A stretch of DNA of 64,000 nt from CAZNPL01 sp964574815 (GTDB lineage Bacteria; Planctomycetota; Phycisphaerae; UBA1845): positions 62,001 through 126,000 of the forward strand of contig CAZNPL010000012.1 of assembly GCA_964574815.1 (NCBI GenBank), in the 5' to 3' direction. Shown piece by piece: positions 18,818 to 27,074 of this stretch. The stretch's first letter is position 1. Each line of letters begins with the position of its first letter. The position numbers and the translations under genes were made by a program. Below the pieces are notes generated by a model. The model saw only the letters and a program-made list of their open reading frames with translations. It was not told the origin of the DNA and made no database searches.

Positions 18818-20488
18818 TTACTGGACGTGGTCTCGGCTTTGGGAGGACGGGGAGGCGGATTTGGTAGTGGCAGTGAGGCGGCCGATGGTGATTCCGACGA
18901 CGGTTACTGCGATGGCCGCGGCGACGAATGGCATGTCGTGTTGTCTTGCGAAGGCGACGGTCGTGGCGGTAAATGCCGCGACAGGCATCAGAGCGGCGGC
19001 GCAGGCGCCGTAGAGCAGGTGGTGTGGGAAGGGGGCGGCTGCGAATCGGATGCCTGCGGCGAGGGCGAGGGGCAGGAACAACAGGGTTGCGGCGAGGACG
19101 CGCGCGCCTGGAAACTCGCGGCGGAGAAGCATTGTGGCGGGCGAGTGGATAACCGTCTTATCGATGGCCTCGGCTCCGTCGATGAAGACGCGAATGGTGC
19201 CGTTGTCGTACGTGACGGCGATGTGGTGCCAGCCGCCGGCGAGGGTGTCGTCGCGGGTCGTCATGGGCAGGAGGATCCCGTTGGGGCCGGTGCGTGGGGT
19301 GCGGACTCGCACGTCGAGTTCAGTGAATAGCTGGGCGATGGTCACGTTGCGCCGGTAGGGGTCGCGCGAAATCGATACGATCCGGGCCGGGCCGCCGCGG
19401 TCGAGGTTGGCCATGGCGCACTTTACTTCGAGGGTGAAGGCCTGCGATGCGTGTATGGCGTAGCAGACGGCGTCGGCCGGGCCGACACTTTCGAGAAGGA
19501 CGGAGCCGAGAATCTCCCAGCCGCCGGCGTCGGGGAGGAGTCGCAGTCGTTCGGTCCAGTTTGGGCGCAGATCGAGAGGTGCGTTGCGGGCGAATGCGGG
19601 CTCAATTCGGCGGATGGGCCTTTTGTTGAATGTGTAGACCAGGAGCGGGTCCGACGCGGATCTGATGGTGTGACCATCCTTTGAGAAAGGAGTGCGAGCG
19701 AGAGCGGCGATCCGCTCGGGATCGAGCGCTTGGTCGTAGATGGCCACGCCTTCGATTTTGCCGCGCCACGGGCGGTCGACGGTTCCCTCGTTGGCGATCA
19801 GGAGGGGGTAGTCGCAGTTCCAGTTGTCGAGCGTGGCGCCTGTGTGTGCGCGGATGAGCATGGCGGCGGCGGTCAGATTACCGAGGATGATGATCAATGT
19901 GGTGAGCAGGCGCTCTCGTTTGGCGTAGAGGATCCAGATCGCGTGATCGAATCGCCGCAGGCCCATGCCGACGAGGGCGCCGGCGGCTCCGCCGGCGAAT
20001 CCGCAGAGCGCGTCGGACCATCGTCCATGGCGAGCGGGGACGATGTTCTGGCCGAGCTCGAGGACGACGGCGAGTGCGGAGATCAGGATGAGGGACAGCA
20101 GGAGGTCAGGGAATCGGCCGTGCCTGGTGGTCGGCGTGTGGCGCAATGGGGCATCGGTCTGCGGTCCGCTTCCTGACGGGCGCGGCTCGGAAAGGCCCGG
20201 GCGGGGCTCGAGAAAGCGACGTCGTCGCGCGCGGTGCGTTACCAGGGTCCAGTGCAGCAGCAGGCCGGGGAGGACGAATGAGAGGAAATGTTCGGCCGTA
20301 TTGCGCGGCTCGATGTTGCCCAGTTTCATGGTGAGCGCCTCGCGCCAAGTGTCGGGAAGGTGTTCCCAGTAGCCGGGCGGCCAGAACGGCACCAGGGTAC
20401 CGTAAGCCAGCGACATGAACGCCAGGAGGAAAAGGAGGGTGGAAGGCGGGATCGTGCGACGTGGGGTGAACGGCAGAGCTGGTTTCAC
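18818..20488 (-). CDS. VanZ-like membrane protein fused to LamG domain
   Basis: A 556-aa protein. The N-terminal third has several hydrophobic helices and a VanZ-like layout (STLLFLLAFMSLAYGTLVPFWP; a helix around LSLILISALAVVLELGQ; GGAAGALVGMGL). The middle (about 225-465) is a LamG/concanavalin-like sandwich (KIEGVAIYDQALDPERIAALART..., LAGGWHHIAVTYDNGTIRVFIDGAEAIDK). Two or more hydrophobic helices close the protein. Such fusions are seen in planctomycetes and are of unknown function, presumably a membrane protein with a ligand- or polysaccharide-binding head. The start is GTG at 20488 with GGAG upstream. A dispersed intergenic repeat is embedded in frame at 20161-20193 (residues SEPRPSGSG). 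It lies 114 bp downstream of rpsA on the same strand. Confidence 0.8.
   Translation of the reverse strand: MKPALPFTPRRTIPPSTLLFLLAFMSLAYGTLVPFWPPGYWEHLPDTWREALTMKLGNIEPRNTAEHFLSFVLPGLLLHWTLVTHRARRRRFLEPRPGLSEPRPSGSGPQTDAPLRHTPTTRHGRFPDLLLSLILISALAVVLELGQNIVPARHGRWSDALCGFAGGAAGALVGMGLRRFDHAIWILYAKRERLLTTLIIILGNLTAAAMLIRAHTGATLDNWNCDYPLLIANEGTVDRPWRGKIEGVAIYDQALDPERIAALARTPFSKDGHTIRSASDPLLVYTFNKRPIRRIEPAFARNAPLDLRPNWTERLRLLPDAGGWEILGSVLLESVGPADAVCYAIHASQAFTLEVKCAMANLDRGGPARIVSISRDPYRRNVTIAQLFTELDVRVRTPRTGPNGILLPMTTRDDTLAGGWHHIAVTYDNGTIRVFIDGAEAIDKTVIHSPATMLLRREFPGARVLAATLLFLPLALAAGIRFAAAPFPHHLLYGACAAALMPVAAFTATTVAFARQHDMPFVAAAIAVTVVGITIGRLTATTKSASPSSQSRDHVQ
20161..20193. repeat. Dispersed GGTCCGCTT..CGCGGCTCGG repeat inside a coding sequence
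   Basis: The segment GCGGTCCGCTTCCTGACGG followed by GCGCGGCTCGGAAAGG matches the intergenic repeats at about 33206-33238 and 36948-36980 (GGTCCGCTYCCTTACGG then TCGCGGCTCGGAAAAG). Here it lies inside the VanZ/LamG gene without breaking the frame. Confidence 0.65.
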
Positions 20489-20602
20489 GTCATTGCTCCG
20501 GCGAGGAACGGCCTTGTTTGCATGTGCCTTTCGGCTCGGCGGGAGCCTCGTCCTCCCTTTGGCTCGGCGGACGCCTGGTGCTTCCCCGGCATGGCGGGTG
20601 GG

Positions 20603-22039
20603 CTAGAAGTCCAGGCCTCCTTTGAGGGGTTTCTTGCGCTTTCGTCTGGGGCGATCGGGCTCGGGGGCGTCGTCGGCCGAGCCGGTGTAGTCGGGCATGG
20701 TGGCCAACTGCTTGATGGACAGCGAGATGCGGCGGCGGTCCTCGTCGACGTCGAGGATCTTGACGTCGATGGTGTCGCCTTCGCGGACGACTTCGGCGAC
20801 GTTGCGGACGGGCGCGTCGGACAGTTCGCTGATGTGCACCAGGCCCTCGACGCCGGGCGTGAGCTCGACGAAAGCGCCGAACTCGGCCAGCCGCGTCACT
20901 TTACCTTGTGCAACTGTATCGGCCGGCCAACGCAGGGACGCGCCCATCCAGGGGTCGTCCTCTGCTTGCTTTAACGAAAGCGCCATGCGCTTCCGTTCGA
21001 GGTCGATGTTCAGGACGCGAACCTTCACGACGTCGCCCTCGCTGAGGATCTCCTTCGGGTGGGCGACGCGCCTGGTGTGGGAGAGCTCGCTGATGGGGAT
21101 GAGGCCTTCGACGCCTTCGTCGAGTTCGACGAACGCCCCGAAGTTCATCAGCTTGACGACGCGGACGGTGATGATCGAATCGACGGGCCAGCGCTGCTCG
21201 GCATCGTCCCAGGGGTCCTTGAGGGTCTGCTTGAGGCCGAGGCCGATCTTTTTGTTGTCGCGGTCGATCTTGAGGATCATGAGCTCGAGCTGCTGGCCTT
21301 CGGTGACGACGTCCTCGGGTTTTTCGACGCGGCCATAGCCCATGTCGCCGATGTGCAGCAGGCCGTCGACGCCCCCGATGTCGACGAAGGCGCCGTAGGG
21401 CATGATGTTTCGGACGGTTCCGGTGACGAGTTGTCCTTCTTCGAGCGTTTCGAAGGCGGCCTCGCGGGCGCGGGCCTCCTGCTCCATAAGCAGGTCCCGT
21501 CGCGAGACGACGAGGGATTTTTCGGCGCGGCGGATGTCGGTGACTTTGCACTGGAGCTTTCGGTTGACGAAGCGGGGAAGGTCTTCGTCCTCGATGCGAG
21601 CGAGGTCGATCTGGCTGATGGGCATGAAGGCCTTGATGCCGTCGATCTTGAGTTCCAGTCCACCCTTGTTGTGGCCTTTGACCATGCCCTCGACGACCTG
21701 GCCGACGCGGAGGGTCTCCCAGGTGGCGGCCAGCACGGCGTCCTGGCGGGAGAGCATGAGGAGGCCTTCGTCCTCCTTGTAGCCGGTGACCATGACCTCG
21801 ATGGAGTCGCCGACGTTGGGCATGGGTTCATCGCCGAGCTGACCGACGGGGAGGACGCCGGTGCTCTTGCCGCCCATGTCAACGAGGATGTCGTCCTTTT
21901 GGACGGAGACAACAGTACCTCGGCGGAGGTTCTTGGTTGCGGGGCCGGCTCTTGTGGGGGATTCCTCCTGTTCAGCGAGGTCCAAGAGGCTCATATCGCC
22001 GAGTGCGGCCTCGATTTCTCGTTCCAGATCGTCGCTCAT
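20603..22039 (-). CDS. rpsA: Ribosomal protein S1 (five S1 domains)
   Basis: A 478-aa protein with five S1 RNA-binding domains at about 40-105, 115-180, 200-268, 285-355 and 372-440. The last three carry the canonical G-A-F-V-x-x/E-L core (GTVRNIMPYGAFVDIGG; VVKLMNFGAFVELDEG; GKVTRLAEFGAFVELTPG). A basic tail RRKRKKPLKGG ends the protein. It should bind mRNA on the 30S subunit and help initiation. The start is ATG at 22039 (MSDDLEREIEAALGDM). The frame stays open upstream for another 293 codons, but that part is translated repeat DNA rich in Pro/Thr/Asn and is not part of the protein. Family members range from four to six domains, so five is normal. Confidence 0.92.
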   Translation of the reverse strand: MSDDLEREIEAALGDMSLLDLAEQEESPTRAGPATKNLRRGTVVSVQKDDILVDMGGKSTGVLPVGQLGDEPMPNVGDSIEVMVTGYKEDEGLLMLSRQDAVLAATWETLRVGQVVEGMVKGHNKGGLELKIDGIKAFMPISQIDLARIEDEDLPRFVNRKLQCKVTDIRRAEKSLVVSRRDLLMEQEARAREAAFETLEEGQLVTGTVRNIMPYGAFVDIGGVDGLLHIGDMGYGRVEKPEDVVTEGQQLELMILKIDRDNKKIGLGLKQTLKDPWDDAEQRWPVDSIITVRVVKLMNFGAFVELDEGVEGLIPISELSHTRRVAHPKEILSEGDVVKVRVLNIDLERKRMALSLKQAEDDPWMGASLRWPADTVAQGKVTRLAEFGAFVELTPGVEGLVHISELSDAPVRNVAEVVREGDTIDVKILDVDEDRRRISLSIKQLATMPDYTGSADDAPEPDRPRRKRKKPLKGGLDF

Positions 22040-23165
22040 GGTGTGCTGCTCTCGTCTTGTTGTTGTGGGATATAACTGGCGTAGACTTGTCCGTCGACCC
22101 GCCCTGACCACTCGGCCGGGGCGGCCGATCACGTTTGTCAGGTTATTTTCCGTTGGAAGGTGCGGAGGTGTCAATGTCCTGGGCGGTGGGTTCGTTTGGA
22201 ACGGGGGAGGCACGAAGGCGAGAGGAAGGGACGCAGGGACGCAGGGACAAAGGGACGAAGGCTTGCCGGCCGGGGCGGGTGCTGTGGCCGAGGGTTTCGG
22301 TGGCTTGGTTTGGCGCTCTTGAGGTGCGGGGCGAATCCGCAGATTTCGCAGATTGACGCAGTTTTCGGGGGGGTTCGGTGGGTTCGTTTGGAAAGAAAGA
22401 GGCATGAAGGCACGAAGGCTCGCCGGCGGGACGGCCCGGGTTGCTGACGGTCGTGGTGGCTTCGTTTGGTTTCTTGGTTGCCCGGGGGCTGGCTGGCAGG
22501 CTGCGCTTCGGGGCGGTGTGCGGCGTCCCGGACTGACGTCTGATAACTGAGAACTGACGACTTGCGCATCGTTGGGTTCGTTTGGCGCGGGCGCTTGGGG
22601 CATCGGGGTGGCGATGGTGCGGTCCTCGGGTGTTGGTCGGGTTCCTCTGATAACTGAAGACTGCCGACTTTGTCCGGATTTGGGTTCGTTTGGCGCCGCG
22701 CTCTTGGGCCGGCCTGCGCTCGGGGTCCGGTCGCTGGCGCTCCCGGCTCTGATCGGGGAGGTCTGACATCTGAGGGCTGATCCGCCTGGGGCGGAATGAC
22801 TGGGTTCGCGTTCGGTTTGGCTGGGCATCGGATTGGCATCCTTTCGTTCCTTCTCTTCGTTGGCGCGCACGTTGGGTGCGGTTCTCCTTTCCAGATAAAG
22901 AACACGGGGGCTGTTCAATGTTTCTTAGGAAATCGTTGAACAGGGTGCGGCGCGCGTGGTGGGTGAGATTATGGGACGCGAGCGGCAGCGGGATGAAGGG
23001 ATCCGCCTGAGGCCGGCAGGCTCCGGGACGGAGGGGAAAGGGCAGGGTGGCGCGAGAGGCAAGTCTGCGTCGTGGCGAAGCGGCGCTGTGCGGTGGGCTG
23101 GTTGCAGCGATTTCGGCGGTCGTGGCCCGGGGGGGCTTGGGGGAGGGTTCAAATGAGTAACACGA
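22040..23165. repeat. Repeat-dense region upstream of rpsA
   Basis: About 1.1 kb with no supported gene. The motif GGTTCGTTTGG (variants GGCTTGGTTTGG, TTCGGTTTGG) occurs seven times, near 22189, 22306, 22380, 22459, 22573, 22682 and 22810, spaced 74-119 bp. Interleaved are heptamer arrays CTGANNN at 22532-22559 (4 units), 22647-22667 (3 units) and 22763-22783 (3 units), and stretches of GGCACGAAGGC type. A half-site of the ATCCGCCTGGGGCGG repeat is at about 22783-22796. The promoter of rpsA must lie within or next to this block on the minus strand; none was clearly identified. Confidence 0.7.
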
Positions 23166-23222
23166 AAATAAGTAAGCCTAACCCCCCTTCGTGGAAGGAA
23201 ATAAGTAAGCCCCCTTCGTGGA
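23166..23222. repeat. Two direct repeats upstream of the hemerythrin gene
   Basis: Copies at 23166-23195 and 23199-23222 share AAATAAGTAAGCC and CCCCCTTCGTGGA; the first has six extra bases between the two halves. The pair is flanked by GTAACAC (23158-23164) and GTGTTAC (about 23225-23231), an inverted repeat. It lies about 150 bp before the hemerythrin-fusion start and is AT-rich compared with its surroundings, so a regulatory role is possible. Confidence 0.6.
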
Positions 23223-23370
23223 CGGTGTTACACGCTTTTAAGCCGCGATTCACTTTCGCGTCAGTTACCGGACACAGCTTCCGCAGATTGGAGAGATTGT
23301 GCCTTGGGTGGCAATGGCAGCGGGACGGCGGATCCGGCGCCGCGACTGCTTCGAAGACAGGAGTTGAGCC

Positions 23371-24366
23371 ATGTCGAAGGGACTACAACAAGTAGTGGTG
23401 GTGAGCGTGCTCTTTTCGGTGTCGGCCGTGCTCGCGCAGCAGCAGACTCGGTCGAGGATGCAAGAGTTCGGCGACGGAAAAAGGTCGGGCTCGATGAAGA
23501 TGCGCTGCAAGATGCTGATGAAGATGGAGGTGCCGGCTTACAGCCCGCGCGCCGTGCTGGCGCTGGCACATGAACTGGGACTGACGGAGGCGCAGCGGCG
23601 GAGCATTCGCAGTATCGCGGCTGACGCGACACGCCAGGCGAAGGACGTGCTGACCGGCGAGCAAAGCGAGAAGCTTCGGGCGCTGGAGGACGCGCCCGCG
23701 TCGGCGATGCAAATGCACCGCAAGATGATGGCGAAGATGAACAAGGGCGACGGCCAGTGCCCGATGATGGCGATGATGGAGGACGACCAGACCGGCAACG
23801 GTGAGGACGGTGGCGCCTCGGCGAGACCGGCCGCCGGAAAGCAGGCCGCCGGAAAGTCGGGCGGTGAGGGGGCGACGGCGCCGATCCGGCAGCATCACGC
23901 GAAGCTGCTCGGCGAGCTGGAGTCGGTGTGGGCATTCGCGAACGAAACAGACACGAGCAACCTGGATGCGAAGCGACGGCAGGCGGCGAAGTTCAACGAT
24001 TGGCTCGTGGCGCACATCAAGCCGCATGCCGAGCGGGAGGCGAAGTACCTCTATCCCGAAGTCGCGCGGTTGATGGGTGCGCCACGGGCGACCGAGACGA
24101 TGGCCATCGACCACGAGTACATCGGCCAGTATATCGACAAGCTGGGCGACGCAATGACGACGGGGAGCGATAGGTCTTGGACGCAGGCCGAACTGGCCAG
24201 CTACCGCGCCCGGCTCAAGCAGCTCGAGGGTATCCTGGTGCCGCATTTCGCGAAGGAAGAGCGCGTGTATCTCTCGCTGCTCGATCGCGAGCTGGATGCG
24301 GCCGCCGTGCGTGAGCGCATCATCGAGCCGATCCAGAACGAGCGGCGCCAGACGGAGAAGGAGTGA
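23371..24366 (+). CDS. Exported Spy-like / hemerythrin HHE fusion protein
   Basis: A 331-aa protein with a signal peptide (GLQQVVVVSVLFSVSAVLAQ, first about 22 residues). The next about 120 residues are Met-rich (MKMRCKMLMKMEVPAY; MQMHRKMMAKMNKGDGQCPMMAMM) and contain an LTEAQRRSIRSIA helix like the LTxxQ motif of CpxP/Spy periplasmic chaperones. After a Gly/Ala linker, residues about 170-325 form a hemerythrin-like four-helix domain with candidate di-iron ligands in IRQHHAKL, HIKPHAEREAKYLYPE, IDHEY and PHFAKEERVY. It may bind O2, NO or iron, or sense metal/redox stress in the periplasm. The ATG at 23371 has a GGAG-like site (GACAGGAG). The combination is unusual; function is inference. Confidence 0.78.
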   Translation: MSKGLQQVVVVSVLFSVSAVLAQQQTRSRMQEFGDGKRSGSMKMRCKMLMKMEVPAYSPRAVLALAHELGLTEAQRRSIRSIAADATRQAKDVLTGEQSEKLRALEDAPASAMQMHRKMMAKMNKGDGQCPMMAMMEDDQTGNGEDGGASARPAAGKQAAGKSGGEGATAPIRQHHAKLLGELESVWAFANETDTSNLDAKRRQAAKFNDWLVAHIKPHAEREAKYLYPEVARLMGAPRATETMAIDHEYIGQYIDKLGDAMTTGSDRSWTQAELASYRARLKQLEGILVPHFAKEERVYLSLLDRELDAAAVRERIIEPIQNERRQTEKE

Positions 24367-24528
24367 GCCGCAACACAACCGCCACTGGAACCGCACCACG
24401 GCGGTCGACGAACTGACCACCGGCGAGCGCGTGGCCTGTTCCAGGTGCAGCGCAGCGGTGTCCCCGGGTTGCGCTTTCGCTTCACCCGGGGCTGTGGGAG
24501 CGGCGGTCTTGTTAGAAGTCGTGGGGAG

Positions 24529-24556
24529 TTGTCAGTGGTCAGTTTTCAGTTGTCAG
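24529..24556. repeat. Heptamer array TNNTCAG x4
   Basis: Four contiguous heptanucleotides TTGTCAG, TGGTCAG, TTTTCAG, TTGTCAG. The same class of array occurs at 36590-36638 and, inverted, at three sites upstream of rpsA. It resembles the short tandemly repeated repetitive (STRR) heptamers described in filamentous cyanobacteria. Confidence 0.75.
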
Positions 24557-24563
24557 TAAGCTG

Positions 24564-24579
24564 GTGCATCAAGATGCAC
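24564..24579. repeat. Palindromic repeat GTGCATC-WW-GATGCAC, copy 2
   Basis: Identical to the copy at 1070-1085 (GTGCATCAAGATGCAC). It sits 8 bp after the heptamer array, so different repeat families are clustered here. Confidence 0.75.
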
Positions 24580-24616
24580 GCTACGGTTGCTGGGCTACCC
24601 GGGTTCCCGGTGCTCA

Positions 24617-24716
24617 TGTCCGTCCCCCACCCTTCGCTTCGCGAAGGACGGGGCATCTATGGAGCCCGCGCGCATGAATCGTGAGCCCACCTCCGGAGGA
24701 GGTGGGGCACCCGGCA
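24617..24716. repeat. REP-like palindromes ending in GGGGCAC/T
   Basis: Two palindromes fill the gap before the oligopeptidase gene. The first (24617-24656) has arms CCTTCGC/GCGAAGG inside CGTCCCC...GGGGCATC. The second (about 24686-24714) is CCCACCTCC-GGA-GGAGGTGGG followed by GCACCC. Related elements occur at 27863-27903, 29883-29918, 33342-33381 and 45343-45433. Both could also act as terminators for the flanking convergent genes. Confidence 0.65.
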
Positions 24717-24727
24717 CCCGCCATGTG

Positions 24728-26635
24728 TTAGATTTTGTCCAGGTCCTTTAGTAGCTGCTCGGTCTGGTCCAGCAGGTTTTCGAAGATGGTCATGGCGGCC
24801 TCTATTGGTTCGGGGGTGGTCATGTCCACACCGGCCTCGCGTAAGAGCTGGACGGGGTATTTACTACTTCCTGATTTGAGGAAGGTCATGTAGGCCTCCC
24901 GGGCTCCGGGTTGGTCGTTCATGATTCGGCGGGCTATATCGGAGGCCGCGCAGTAGCTGGTGGCGTATTTGTAGACGTAGAAGTTGTAGTAGAAGTGGGG
25001 GATGCGGATCCAGTAGTTGTCGACGAGGTCGTCGTGGGTGTAGGACCGGCCGTAGTACTTCTTCATGATCGTGCCGTAGGTCTTGCCGAGGGCGTCGGCG
25101 GTGAGGGGGACGTTGCTCTCGGCCATCTCGTGGATCTTCTGCTCGAACTCGCTGAACATGGTTTGGCGGAAGACGGTGCCGCGGATGCCTTCGAGGAACT
25201 CGCCGAGGAGGTAAAGCTTCTTTCTCGGGTCGGTGGTGCGGTCGAGGACGTAGTTCTGGAGGAGGATCTCGTTGCAGGTGGAGGCCACCTCGGCGCAGAA
25301 GATGGAGTAGTTGCTGTAGACGTAGGGCTGTGTGCCGCGGGAGAAGTAGGAGTGCATGGAGTGGCCCATTTCGTGGGCGAGGGTGGACATGTCCTCGTAG
25401 CCGCCGTGGAAGTTCATGAGTATGTAGGGCTGGGTGAGGAAGGTGCCGCTGGAGTAGGCGCCGCTTCGCTTTCCTTTGGTGGGGTAGACGTCGACCCAGC
25501 GCGACTCGAAGCCGGTCATCATGGGTTTGAGGTAGTCGGGGCCGAGCGGCTGGAGGGCGGTTTCGATGGTGGCGACGGCGTCCTCGTAGGAGTATTCGAG
25601 GGACTGATCCTCGATGAACGGGGCGAAGAGGTCGTAGGCGTGGACGCCGTCTTCGAGGTTGAGGGCGCGTTTGCGGAGGTCCTGGTAGCGGTGGAGCAGG
25701 TGGAGGTTGTCGTTGACGGTTTCGATGAGGGTGTTGTAGACGTCGACGGGGATGTTCCCGCTGTCGAGTGCGGCGGCGAGGCAGCTATCGTAGTTGCGGG
25801 CCTTGACGGTGAGAATGTGGTTCTGGACGGCGCCGTTGACCAAGGCTGAGGCGGTGTTGCGTACGTCGGCGTAGGCGCCGACGATGGCGTTGTAGGCGTC
25901 TTTGCGAACTCGGCGATCGGAGGAGCGCATGAAGAGGTAGAAGGCGGAGTCGTCGAGTTCGCGGTCGCGGCCTTTCTCGTCCTTGATGGTGGGGAACTTG
26001 AGGTCGGCGTTGGAGAGCAGGTTGTAGGCTGTGCCGGGGACGGCGCGGACTTCACCGGCCATCGCGAGGAGTTCCTCTTCGCGGGGGGAGAGGATGTGTT
26101 TCTGCTGGCGGAAGAGGTTGTCGAAGGCCTGATCGTAGAGTCTGAGTCTGGGTTCCTCGTTCATCCAGTCTTCGATGCGGTCGTGGGTGAGGGCGATCAG
26201 CTCCGGCTCGAACCACGAGGTGGCCTGGCTGTAGTTGACGGCGAGGGAGCGGGCCTTGGTTTCGAGGGCCTGGTTTTCGCTGACGCGGGTGTCCTGGTCG
26301 GCGAGCAGGGAGGCGTAGACGAAGACGCGTGAGATGCGGGGTTCGATTTTGTCGCGGAGTTCAAGGGCTTTGGCGAGTTGCTCGGGGCCTTCGCTCAGCG
26401 TGCCTTTGAAGGCGGCGAGGTCGCCGATTTTGTTTTCGAGGGCTGCGTATTCCTTCTGCCAAGCCTCGACGTTGGGGAATATCTCCTCGGTGGCCCAGAG
26501 GTACTTTTTGTCGATCTCGCTTCGTTCGGGGACTCGTGTGGTCTCGTTGGCTCTAGCGACGAATGCGAGGGAGGCGAAGAGGCAGATCGCGGTTGTTGCT
26601 GCAAAGCGATGGAACGGGTTTAGGCGAAGGTTCAT
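24728..26635 (-). CDS. pepF: Exported oligoendopeptidase F-type M3 metallopeptidase
   Basis: A 635-aa M3-family zinc peptidase. The HExxH active site is LAHEMGHSMHSYF, preceded by the family segment PYILMNFHGGYEDM and followed by the downstream Glu region (FCAEVASTCNEILL) that supplies the third zinc ligand. The start at 26635 gives a signal peptide (FAATTAICLFASLAFVARA, cut after about residue 29), so it is exported, unlike cytosolic PepF of lactic bacteria. Oligoendopeptidase F cleaves peptides of roughly 7-17 residues. The frame opens 24 codons further upstream, but that part is not signal-like. The mature N-terminus (DKKYLWATEEIFPNVEAWQ) fits the family's first helix bundle. Confidence 0.9.
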   Translation of the reverse strand: MNLRLNPFHRFAATTAICLFASLAFVARANETTRVPERSEIDKKYLWATEEIFPNVEAWQKEYAALENKIGDLAAFKGTLSEGPEQLAKALELRDKIEPRISRVFVYASLLADQDTRVSENQALETKARSLAVNYSQATSWFEPELIALTHDRIEDWMNEEPRLRLYDQAFDNLFRQQKHILSPREEELLAMAGEVRAVPGTAYNLLSNADLKFPTIKDEKGRDRELDDSAFYLFMRSSDRRVRKDAYNAIVGAYADVRNTASALVNGAVQNHILTVKARNYDSCLAAALDSGNIPVDVYNTLIETVNDNLHLLHRYQDLRKRALNLEDGVHAYDLFAPFIEDQSLEYSYEDAVATIETALQPLGPDYLKPMMTGFESRWVDVYPTKGKRSGAYSSGTFLTQPYILMNFHGGYEDMSTLAHEMGHSMHSYFSRGTQPYVYSNYSIFCAEVASTCNEILLQNYVLDRTTDPRKKLYLLGEFLEGIRGTVFRQTMFSEFEQKIHEMAESNVPLTADALGKTYGTIMKKYYGRSYTHDDLVDNYWIRIPHFYYNFYVYKYATSYCAASDIARRIMNDQPGAREAYMTFLKSGSSKYPVQLLREAGVDMTTPEPIEAAMTIFENLLDQTEQLLKDLDKI

Positions 26636-27074
26636 GGGAGTGTCTCTCGGCGGGGGTCCTATTCGACCGCTGTCGACAGCCCCGCCCGCTGCCGACCGGG
26701 TCCGCACTTGGTATGAGGGTACCGTGGGGTGGATTTGTGGGCAACGGGGGTGGTGGTTGATCGAGGACTCGCTCCGGGGTTCGGATGGGGGTGGTCAGCA
26801 GTGCAAATCAGGGCGCCGCGCTTGGCTTGCGGCTCGGCGGGCCTCGCCCTGCCTGTGTCGCTCGTCTGGCGGTGGCACCCGGGGTGGGTTACCGTTAGCA
26901 TGTGTCTTGTTTCAGCCTCCACGATGAGCGTACCGGGTGGAGCGGCGGCGTCGGCCCTTCGGGCCGAGGGAAGAACACAAGTGAAAGGGCCGGTCACCAG
27001 GGGCTGAAGCCCTGGCAACGAACGTTCGCCCTGCGGGCGACGAAGTGGACGGACGCCTCTTGGGAGGAACGGTG
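26636..27074. repeat. Repeat-containing intergenic region
   Basis: 439 bp without a supported gene. It holds a GCTCGGCGGGCCTCGCCCTG element at about 26831-26850 (the family whose translation reads GEAPAEP), a short hairpin CGGCCC-ttc-GGGCCG near 26952, and the palindrome CCAGGG...CCCTGG at 26997-27015. A divergent promoter pair for the oligopeptidase and the LolA-like gene is expected here but was not recognised. Confidence 0.55.

Noticed and set aside
22171..22905. Long minus-strand frames rich in Lys-Arg-Thr-His / Pro-Asn-Glu-Pro
   Set aside because: They are products of the repeated GGTTCGTTTGG motif in high-GC DNA, not proteins.
22040..22918. 293-codon N-terminal extension of ribosomal protein S1
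   Set aside because: It translates tandem intergenic repeats into Pro/Thr/Asn-rich text (QTNPP, PNEP); S1 proteins begin near the ATG at 22039.
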